From assembly GCA_035293765.1 (NCBI GenBank), contig DATGMF010000051.1:19354-83353 (forward strand): DNA of 64,000 bases, given 5' to 3'. This DNA comes from DASRHT01 sp035293765 (lineage in GTDB: Bacteria > Chloroflexota > Ktedonobacteria > Ktedonobacterales > Ktedonobacteraceae). Below the pieces are notes generated by a model that was given only the letters and a program-made list of their open reading frames with translations, was not told where the DNA came from and did not search any database. How positions within the stretch are numbered: position 1 is the first letter of the stretch; every line of letters starts with the position of its first letter. This document shows, piece after piece, positions 42,037-48,785 of the stretch. The translations under genes and the position numbers were made by a program.

Positions 42037-42423
42037 TTAAAACATGGTGTTGGCGTTGGCGGCGTGTTGAGGAATGCGTTGGAGCACGTCCCAATGTTCC
42101 ACGATTTTGCCCTCCTCGTCGAGCCGGAAAATGTCTATCCCGGCCCAATCGCCATCGCCCGGCCATTGCTGATAACAATGCAGGATAACATAGTTCCCTT
42201 CGGCGATCACCTTCTTGAAGTGGACGCGCTTTCCAGGATACTCGCGGGCCATCCGTTCAAAATACTCGATGAACGCCTCTTTTCCATCAGCCACTGCCGG
42301 ATTATGCTGAATATACGCCGCTCCAGCATAGCGCTTCATGGCTTCGGCTGGTTGGCACTGATTGAACATCAGGTCATAAAATGCGGTGACCGTTTGTTTG
42401 TTGCGTTCGAGCTGCTCTTGCAT
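42037..42423 (-). CDS. NTF2-like / SnoaL-type small protein
   Basis: The protein has 128 residues and the cone-like alpha+beta barrel pattern: NKQTVTAFYDLMFNQCQPAEA, YAGAAYIQHNPAVADGKEAF, then VIAEGNYVILHCYQQWPG and IFRLDEEGKIVEHWDVLQ. This pattern is common in predicted SnoaL-like polyketide cyclase or ester cyclase relatives found in many soil bacteria. The HNP and DVLQ motifs line the cavity in related proteins. The substrate is unknown. It lies 20 bp after the nucleotidyltransferase gene in the same direction. Confidence 0.85.
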   Translation of the reverse strand: MQEQLERNKQTVTAFYDLMFNQCQPAEAMKRYAGAAYIQHNPAVADGKEAFIEYFERMAREYPGKRVHFKKVIAEGNYVILHCYQQWPGDGDWAGIDIFRLDEEGKIVEHWDVLQRIPQHAANANTMF

Positions 42424-42442
42424 AACTCACTTCCTTCTTGCC

Positions 42443-43315
42443 TTACAAAGGCTGCCACGATTGCTGCCGCATGCCAATCCTACTGCGCAACGCGGTCACA
42501 TCTACTTCGGGCATACGCTGCTCAACAAGCTCCACAACCTCGCGCGTCAGTTCTTCCAGTTGCGCTGCTGCAATTGCTATATCGTTATGAAAAAGGGCTT
42601 CCAGGCGTGCAGCCAGATCGGGGGGAGCGATTTTCATTTGGGCGATAAAGTGACGCATGCGTTTGAATTGAAACGAGGAGTAATACAGACGATTGAGCCC
42701 TGCCAGGATGCCAAGCAGTTGATAGGAAGCCTCGACCAGTAATTGGTGGAGCCAGATAGTTGCATCGCGGGGCTGCATGCGTTCCTGGATTGCCCACACA
42801 GGCACGATAGCCATGTAATGCCTGACCATTGCCTGCGCCAGAGCATCAGGATAATGGGAGAGCTTCTCCTGCCACTGCCGTACCAGCGCCTCTCCATAGA
42901 GTGGGAGCGCCACCAGCATCCCGGAGAGAGCTTTCTGCAAGGGCGAGGTCACATCAAGCTGCTCCAATACCGTTGCCATATCTCGTTCCCAGGCGGCGAT
43001 AGTGGTATGCACAATCTGACACTCCACGCCATTCACATGGTAAATTTCGATACCGGCTTCCTGACCAGGCTCCCCGAAGAGCTGGCGTTTATCTCCCTGG
43101 TTCTGCTGACAGGCTGCCAGTAACGCCTCTTCAGAAGGTAAAGCGTCATAGAAGATGCACATATCGATATCCGAGTGGTAATCGCTCACTCCTTCCGCAG
43201 CCGAGCCGACGAGAATAATAGCTCTGGCGCCGGGCAGCGCAATGTATGCCTGTGCGTTGCGCTCAGCCAGGCTAAGCAGGTAACGGCTTGCGGCATTTTT
43301 GTGGGGCTCGTTCAC
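42443..43315 (-). CDS. Nucleotidyltransferase-domain protein
   Basis: The protein has 290 residues from a GTG at 43315, which has AGAAGGAG 7 nt upstream. The polymerase-beta-like motif is AIILVGSAAEGVSDYHSDIDMCIFY: GS followed by the DxD pair, with a third acidic site probably in VECQIVH. A C-terminal helical domain (about 150-290) contains RDATIWLHQLLVEASYQLLG, which may bind substrate. Relatives include adenylyltransferases and streptomycin/kanamycin nucleotidyltransferase-like proteins. The substrate is unknown. It has no phage or toxin partner nearby; the NTF2-like gene follows 20 bp downstream. Confidence 0.8.
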   Translation of the reverse strand: MNEPHKNAASRYLLSLAERNAQAYIALPGARAIILVGSAAEGVSDYHSDIDMCIFYDALPSEEALLAACQQNQGDKRQLFGEPGQEAGIEIYHVNGVECQIVHTTIAAWERDMATVLEQLDVTSPLQKALSGMLVALPLYGEALVRQWQEKLSHYPDALAQAMVRHYMAIVPVWAIQERMQPRDATIWLHQLLVEASYQLLGILAGLNRLYYSSFQFKRMRHFIAQMKIAPPDLAARLEALFHNDIAIAAAQLEELTREVVELVEQRMPEVDVTALRSRIGMRQQSWQPL

Positions 43316-43410
43316 AGTTTTTCTCCTTCTGCGAGGATACAATATAATCAACATAATAAGGGGCATCCCGATGAACAAATTAAGCCGGGAATCCCATCAT
43401 AGCGACGAGA

Positions 43411-43458
43411 CCCTGGGGCGACGCGGTTCACGGCGTCCGCTTCAGCGCGGGGCCAGGG
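43411..43458. repeat. GC-rich nested palindrome
   Basis: CCCTGG (43411-43416) pairs with CCAGGG (43453-43458). Inside, GACGC and GCGTC can pair. This resembles the outer-stem plus inner-hairpin plan of the R1-R4 elements but lacks their core sequence. It lies in the gap between divergent genes (43316-43562), which holds no gene. Confidence 0.4.
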
Positions 43459-43562
43459 AAGCAATAAATCGGACGTCATCAATGATGTCGCCACAGAGGC
43501 GGGCATTCCCACACTATTTTGTTAAAATCTGTTATTTGGTTAGACCATAACGAAGACATTTT

Positions 43563-44519
43563 ATGAATTCACAACAATCAGACATATTCAACGTAGACAA
43601 TCAAGCAATGCACCCCACTCGCCACAAACACGTTGTTTTCCTGGACACCGATATCGGCGATGATATCGACGATGCGCTGGCCCTCGCGCTTATTCTACAA
43701 TCGCCGGAGATCGCCCTGCAAGGCGTGAGTACTGTCTTTGGCGATACTCACAGGCGCGCACGCCTGGCCGCTCACCTGCTGCGCGTCTTCGGTCGAGAAG
43801 ATATTCCGGTGGCGGCAGGGATTGCCTCTCCCCTGCAACGCCGCCATCGTCCATCAGGCGTTCCCCAGGCCGCTATTCTGGACGAGCGCGCAAGACTACC
43901 GGCTATCAGCGCGCTCTCAGGCCCGGAACTGCTGATACAAACGGCGCTATCCCGCCAGGGGCCTCTCACGCTCATGTGTATCGGTCCCCTCACCAACATC
44001 GCAACCGCGCTCACTATTGAGCCTTGTATCAATCTGGCTATAGGAAATATAATGATGATGGGTGGGAGCAGTGGCATTCCGTGGGCGGAGTGGAATGTGC
44101 GCAGCGATAGCAAAGCGGCTCGCGTTGTGCTGGAGTCCGGCATACCGGTGACGATGGTCGGCTTCGATGTGACAACGCGCTGCCAGCTTCGCGCCTGCGA
44201 TATTGAGCAATTGCGCCGCTGTTCTTCACCTCAGATGCAGCTCTTGAGTCAGTTGATCGCTGTATGGCTGCGCCATCGACCGCGCTGGCAGCCCAGTCTG
44301 CCCTACCTGCATGATCCGTTGACCGTCGCGGCTCTCTGCCAACCTGAATTGTTTCGCTTTCGGCAGATGATGGTGAGAGTTGTGACGCAGGGACCATTCA
44401 TAGGGTATATGCTGCCGCGCCTGAGGCATGGTTCACAGGTGAATGCGGCAGTGGATGTACAGAGCGGGCAGGCGCGAGACTGGATTATGCAGCGATTACT
44501 GGCTCCAGTCATGTTATAG
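43563..44519 (+). CDS. Inosine-uridine-preferring nucleoside hydrolase family protein
   Basis: The protein has 318 residues. The N-terminal Ca/substrate motif FLDTDIGDDIDDALALAL is diagnostic. Also visible are GVSTVFGDTHRRARLA, LMCIGPLTNIATAL, MMMGGSSGIPWAEWNVRSDSKAA and YLHDPLTVAAL, where the Asp completes the Ca site. It would cleave ribonucleosides to base and ribose in salvage. An N-terminal extension of about 20 polar residues is present. Its last 6 nt overlap the end of the convergent cysteine desulfurase gene. Confidence 0.9.
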   Translation: MNSQQSDIFNVDNQAMHPTRHKHVVFLDTDIGDDIDDALALALILQSPEIALQGVSTVFGDTHRRARLAAHLLRVFGREDIPVAAGIASPLQRRHRPSGVPQAAILDERARLPAISALSGPELLIQTALSRQGPLTLMCIGPLTNIATALTIEPCINLAIGNIMMMGGSSGIPWAEWNVRSDSKAARVVLESGIPVTMVGFDVTTRCQLRACDIEQLRRCSSPQMQLLSQLIAVWLRHRPRWQPSLPYLHDPLTVAALCQPELFRFRQMMVRVVTQGPFIGYMLPRLRHGSQVNAAVDVQSGQARDWIMQRLLAPVML

Positions 44520-45674
44520 CATCTGCACTCCCAGGCCACGCAATTTCTCAACGATGCCAGGTAATGCGGATATCAGCGTCTCCACCTCTGCCGCGGTATT
44601 CTCCTTGCCCAGGGTGAGGCGCAGGCTACCGTGTGACCACTCTGGAGGCAGGCCCATTGCTACAAGCACATGTGAGGGATCGACCGAGCCGGAGGTACAG
44701 GCCGAACCGGTCGAGGCTGCGACGCCTAACAGGTCAAGGTTGAGCAGGATCGACTCGCCCTCAACGCCCTCGAAGCAGAAGCTGGCGTTGTTGGGCAGGC
44801 GATGCGTGGGATGGCCCGTCAGCCTGCTGCCAGGGATAGTCAGGATGCCCTCGATTAAACGGTCACGCAAGGCGGTAATGCGTGGCGTGACCTCTGGCAG
44901 CTCTTCCTGAGCGAGGCGTAACGCGGTTGCAGCGCCCACGATACCGGCGACATTCTCGGTACCGGCTCGCCGTCCACGCTCCTGCGAGCCGCCCTGCAAC
45001 TGCGGCAGGATACGCATACCCTGGCGCACATACAGGATGCCCATACCCTTTGGTCCGTAGAATTTGTGGGCCGAGAGGGAGAGCAGGTCGGCATGGAGCG
45101 CTACGACATCGATTGGCAGCGCGCCACCGGCCTGAACTGCGTCAACATGGAAAGGGACCTTACGAGCACGACAGATACGCCCGATCTCTTCAATCGGTTC
45201 GATGGTGCCAACCTCGTTATTGGCGTACATGATCGAGACGAGCGTGGTCTGATCGGTGATAGCCTGTTCAAGCTCATGAGGGTCAACGCGTCCATACGCG
45301 TCAACCGGCAGGTAGGTGACGGTGAAGCCAAAACGCTCCAGATACTGGCAGGTATGGAGGACGGCATGGTGCTCGATGGACGAGGTGATGATGTGCTTGC
45401 CCTTCTTTTGGGAAGCGAAGGCCATGCCCTTGATCGCCAGATTATCGCTCTCGGAGCCACAGCCGACAAAGGCAATTTCCGTTGGCCGCGCGTGGATCGC
45501 TTCCGCCACCTGTTCGCGGGCGCGATCAATGGCTTGCATGGCATGGCGGCCAAGCGTATAGATGCTGCTGGCATTGCCATATTCGGTGGTCAGATAGGGC
45601 ATCATGGCATCCAGCACGCGCCGGTCAAGCGGTGTGGTTGCGGCATGATCGAGATAGATGGTGTGCTCTGGCAT
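44514..45674 (-). CDS. Cysteine desulfurase (NifS/IscS family)
   Basis: The protein has 386 residues. PLP-dependent motifs are YLDHAATTPLDRRVLDAM, SSIEHHAVL, HVDAVQAGGAL, LSAHKFYGPKGMG (PLP Lys near 205) and RRAGTENVAGIVG. The persulfide-forming Cys lies in AASTGSACTSG (near 325), the short-loop form of IscS/NifS class I enzymes. It supplies sulfur for iron-sulfur clusters or tRNA thiolation. No iscU or mnmA gene is adjacent. LarE, another sulfur-transfer enzyme, lies 1.5 kb away but does not use this route. Confidence 0.93.
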   Translation of the reverse strand: MPEHTIYLDHAATTPLDRRVLDAMMPYLTTEYGNASSIYTLGRHAMQAIDRAREQVAEAIHARPTEIAFVGCGSESDNLAIKGMAFASQKKGKHIITSSIEHHAVLHTCQYLERFGFTVTYLPVDAYGRVDPHELEQAITDQTTLVSIMYANNEVGTIEPIEEIGRICRARKVPFHVDAVQAGGALPIDVVALHADLLSLSAHKFYGPKGMGILYVRQGMRILPQLQGGSQERGRRAGTENVAGIVGAATALRLAQEELPEVTPRITALRDRLIEGILTIPGSRLTGHPTHRLPNNASFCFEGVEGESILLNLDLLGVAASTGSACTSGSVDPSHVLVAMGLPPEWSHGSLRLTLGKENTAAEVETLISALPGIVEKLRGLGVQML

Positions 45675-45814
45675 ACGTTCCTATTTTCCCTTTGATATAT
45701 GCACATTTCTTTAATTGATATTATACTATACAGGCCAAAGGGTAAATGTTGAGGATTTTTTACAGATGGACATATGGAACATTAACTTTTTCGAGGTATG
45801 GAGGTATGTCTATT

Positions 45815-46555
45815 ATGTTACGCGGGAAGAAAATATATCTGCGACCGCTAGCGCAGGCTGATCTGCCCATCTTTGCAGCCTGGAGCAACGATCTGGAGTA
45901 TTTAAGCGAATTTAATACGTTTGGATTACACTGGCCTGGCGAACTGGCAAAAGGATGGCAGGAGGGTGGTCTGTTAGACTCACGCCACGGGACGCTGGCA
46001 ATCGTTACCTACGATGAACAGATCACAGGCAATGTCAGCTATCACCAGCAACACTACGGCCCCAACGACGGGAGTGTTGTGTATAACATTGGGATCGTCC
46101 TGGCGCCCGAATATCGCGGCAAGGGCTATGGCTCAGAAGCTCAGCGTTTGCCGGCGGACTATTTGTTTGCCACCTATCCGATCATGCGCGTCGAAGCCTC
46201 CACGGATATCACCAATCTCCCTGAGTGGACCAGGGCAACCGCGAGGGATTGCCCCTACCCATCCGATCCTGCCATGATCCACCATCGCGGGCACCGCCAC
46301 CGGGCAAGCGCAAGACATGGCCCCTCGCCATCCGATCCCGCCATGATCCACCATCGTGGTCGCAGCTACAGGGCAGAAGGGGTGATGGGCAAACGGCAGG
46401 GCGTCTGGCTAGGGGCAATCCCTCGCGGTTGCCCCCTGCGGCGGTGCTCGTCGCCACTCCCATCAACACTATTTCAGGAAGGCGCTATTACAAATTCGGC
46501 CCCCAATTATATGTTGTATCGGGCTGGATGCCAGGAGAATTATAGGCCAGCGTGA
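45815..46555 (+). pseudogene. GNAT acetyltransferase truncated by a repeat element
   Basis: The start MLRGKKIYLRPLAQADLPIF is typical of RimJ-like GNAT enzymes (GGAGGT about 9 nt upstream). The acetyl-CoA motif is intact as LAPEYRGKGYGSEAQRL, followed by RVEASTDITNLPE. There, at 46233, a 202-bp inverted-repeat element begins and the frame continues into low-complexity Arg/His/Pro sequence to a stop at 46555. The normal last 25-30 residues (N-x-A-x-x-x-x-EKxGF and the final strand) are missing. The product probably misfolds. No continuation of the GNAT gene is seen after the element. The end overlaps the convergent gene at 46488. Confidence 0.75.
46233..46434. mobile_element. MITE-like 202-bp element with perfect 25-bp terminal inverted repeats
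   Basis: The left end (46233-46257) and right end (46410-46434) are perfect reverse complements, starting GGGCAACCGCGAGGGATTGC. Inside are two tandem copies of a unit of about 70 bp, beginning CATCCGATCCYGCCATGATC near 46259 and 46329. No transposase is encoded. A clear target duplication is not visible. Its terminal sequence recurs inside repeat R4 near 29221. It interrupts the GNAT gene. Confidence 0.75.
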
Positions 46556-47159
46556 TTAACTCGTGAGCGGTCAGCGGGATTTTGTGGAAATCGCCCTTAT
46601 ATGGCTGCCCATTCACATAGGCTACCCAGCCGCTTGTCAGATCCAGTTGGCTCGGATATTGCAGTTCGGGGAACTGCTCGCCCCAGAGGTGGATAAATGT
46701 GCCAAGCGTATAGACATCACCTGGATTCGGGCTTTCAATATGGATCACGCCCGTACTATCATGGGTATGCAGCCAGTAGAGGCAAGATTGATCCTGTGCC
46801 AATCCAACACCCTGCGCGACCTGGACAGGATTGCCGTTGATATAAATAGAGAGATGCGCATGAATGTGGAAAGCGAGCTGCTCGTTTCCCTGGCAGGAAA
46901 TGTTATCTACAGGCGGATTAACTTGCGTATTAATAGGAGTGCCGTTGACAGACGTTGCGTTCGTGGTGCTGCCTGGTAGACGCGAGAAAGCGAAAACAGC
47001 GAGTCCAACAATTAGAACAGTAGCCACAAAGGCTCCTATCAGCGTATAGCGCCTGTTGCGCGCCGCACGCAAGCGCTCGGCCTCGCGGCGCTTCTGCTCC
47101 TCACGGCGTTCGCGCCGGCGCTCATCCTTCGTCATGGTCCGGTTCATCTGTTTGCTCAT
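46488..47159 (-). CDS. Membrane-anchored His-rich protein, unknown
   Basis: The protein has 223 residues. A very basic, coiled-coil-prone N-terminus (DERRRERREEQKRREAERL) precedes one membrane helix (LIGAFVATVLIVGLAVFAF near 40-58). The exported domain contains FHIHAHLSIYINGNPV, SCLYWLHTHDSTGVIHIES and FIHLWGEQFPEL, a set of His residues that look suited to binding a metal ion. Two Cys residues (NISCQG, QSCLYW) may form a disulfide. Similar proteins occur in actinobacteria and Chloroflexota, but I know no function. It starts 20 bp after larE and is probably co-transcribed. Confidence 0.75.
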   Translation of the reverse strand: MSKQMNRTMTKDERRRERREEQKRREAERLRAARNRRYTLIGAFVATVLIVGLAVFAFSRLPGSTTNATSVNGTPINTQVNPPVDNISCQGNEQLAFHIHAHLSIYINGNPVQVAQGVGLAQDQSCLYWLHTHDSTGVIHIESPNPGDVYTLGTFIHLWGEQFPELQYPSQLDLTSGWVAYVNGQPYKGDFHKIPLTAHELITLAYNSPGIQPDTTYNWGPNL

Positions 47160-47179
47160 TCATGACCCCATTTCATAAA

Positions 47180-48052
47180 TTAGTCCTTTGAGACATTCTT
47201 TCGCTTAAAGAACCCCTCGTTCATGCTACCGCTACGATAACCTGAAAGATCGACCGTTACATAGGTATAGCCGATCTTGCGTAAGCCATCAGTGACTGTG
47301 CGGCTCATCTCTTCTTCGATAAGCCGGGGGATCTCTGATCGCTCCACCTCGATACGCGCGACCTTGTCATGATGGCGCACACGCAACTGGCGGAAACCTA
47401 GCTCGTGGAGCAGCTTCTCAGCCTGGTAGATCATTTGTAACGAGGCGATATCAACTTTACTCCCATAGGGGATACGCGAGGAGAAGCAGGCCATCGCGGG
47501 CTTATCCCATACGGGTACAGCCAGCATGCGAGCCACGGTCCTGATCTCCTGCTTGCCCATTCCGGCCTCTTTGAGCGGCCCCCGCACGCCGAACTCGCGG
47601 GCGGCGCGCTGCCCTGGCCGGAAATCACCATCATCATCTTTATTGACGCCATAGGCAATAAAGCGCAAATTATACTGCTTCGCTAACGGCTCTAACTGTG
47701 TGAACAGCTCAGTTTTGCAAAAGTAACAGCGATTGACAGTATTAGAGACGTAGCGTTCATCTTCAAGTTCGTGGGTTTCAAGCGTAAGCAGCGGGATCGC
47801 CATCTGCTGCGCCACCGCGATGGCCTCCGCCGTTTCTTCGGGGGCATAAGCGGCAGAGGAGGCAATCGCTCCCATCGCCCGATCACCCAGCACATCATGG
47901 GCCACCTTGAGCAAGAGCGCGCTATCAACGCCGCCGGAATAGGCGATAAGGACCGATTCCATCTCACGCAGAATCGCTTGCAGGCGCTCGTATTTTGCTT
48001 GTGTTTCGCTATCTAAGACCACATTCCCATTACCCTGGGAAACATTTAGCAT
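47180..48052 (-). CDS. larE: ATP-dependent sacrificial sulfur transferase LarE-like
   Basis: The protein has 290 residues. The PP-loop pyrophosphatase motif is VLIAYSGGVDSALLLKVAHD. Further LarE blocks are NRCYFCKTELF, IAYGVNKDDDGDFRPGQRAA, and MACFSSRIPYG, where the Cys corresponds to the residue that gives up its sulfur in Lactobacillus LarE. LarE thiolates the pincer nucleotide cofactor (NPN) precursor of lactate racemase. LarA, LarB and LarC are not in the window. The third Cys near the PP-loop may indicate a cluster-binding form, but I cannot tell. GGAGAAG precedes the ATG. Confidence 0.9.
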   Translation of the reverse strand: MLNVSQGNGNVVLDSETQAKYERLQAILREMESVLIAYSGGVDSALLLKVAHDVLGDRAMGAIASSAAYAPEETAEAIAVAQQMAIPLLTLETHELEDERYVSNTVNRCYFCKTELFTQLEPLAKQYNLRFIAYGVNKDDDGDFRPGQRAAREFGVRGPLKEAGMGKQEIRTVARMLAVPVWDKPAMACFSSRIPYGSKVDIASLQMIYQAEKLLHELGFRQLRVRHHDKVARIEVERSEIPRLIEEEMSRTVTDGLRKIGYTYVTVDLSGYRSGSMNEGFFKRKNVSKD

Positions 48053-48424
48053 CGCTCGCTTCTCCTGAACAGGTTATGTAGCGCATCAATACGGATCTCT
48101 CGACAAACACCCAGGCTAACACAACCTCTAGCCGATATTATAACATCAAGTGCAATTCCCCGGTTAGCCTGCCCGGCTCGTTGTCCAGAGCTGTTTAATG
48201 TTTCCCTTCCAGAGGTCCAAAAGCAGCAACAAAAGGCTCGGTGTCAGTTAGAGTGATGATACCAATCGGGTATACCTGTGAGGCTGGACAAGGCGGGCAG
48301 CCCAGCCCGGCATCTTGCTTCCGTAATACTACCAGTCGGACAAAAAGAGGATTCCAGCCAAAAGCAGGTACTTTTACAGATGTGCTTCAGCAGGTTCATT
48401 GGCTATACTGCGATCACAGAGTAT

Positions 48425-48718
48425 GATCAGCATCCCGCTGCCCAGGACTGCGTTGCTGTGGTGCGAGAAGACATTCGTGGCGACAGGCGTCTCGTTGCCT
48501 ATATGGTCCTCAGATCAAGGCAGACATGCACAGCCAGTACTGCTCGTTCCTTCTTGCAGCAACGCCTACCCGAGCATATGATCCCGGCTCATCTTGTGCC
48601 GTTAGAACAGCTACCGTTAACGCCTAATGGCAAAGTTGACCGCCGAGCGTTACCCTCACCAGACGAGGCGATGGCGCTGGTACGTCATCAAAGTTTTCTC
48701 ATGACGAACGCTGACTGA
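48425..48718 (+). pseudogene. NRPS adenylation-domain C-terminal remnant
   Basis: The frame reads YDQHPAAQDCVAVVRED, then RRLVAYMVLRSRQ, FLQQRLPEHMIPAHLVPLEQ and LPLTPNGKVDRRALPSPDE. This is the C-terminal subdomain of a non-ribosomal peptide synthetase or other acyl-adenylating enzyme, including the catalytic Lys in NGKVDRR. The upstream GRxDxQVKxRG hinge and main A domain are absent, and the open frame upstream (48278-48424) has no similarity I recognise. No carrier domain follows. It is a fragment of a lost synthetase or of an imported cluster. Confidence 0.7.
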
Positions 48719-48726
48719 ACTTGCCG

Positions 48727-48760
48727 ATGAGGGAGTACGTAAAAATACATACGCCCTCAT
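48727..48760 (-). terminator. Hairpin between NRPS remnant and beta-helix gene
   Basis: ATGAGGG (48727-48733) pairs with CCCTCAT (48754-48760), with ACGT/ACG pairing further inside. It lies just past the stop of the minus-strand gene at 48786 and may terminate it. Confidence 0.5.
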
Positions 48761-48785
48761 GAGCAAGTGTGGAGGCGTTATGCCG

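Noticed and set aside
44514..45674. Cysteine desulfurase as part of a DNA phosphorothioation (dnd) system
   Set aside because: No dndB-E or related genes lie nearby, and the protein is an ordinary NifS/IscS type.
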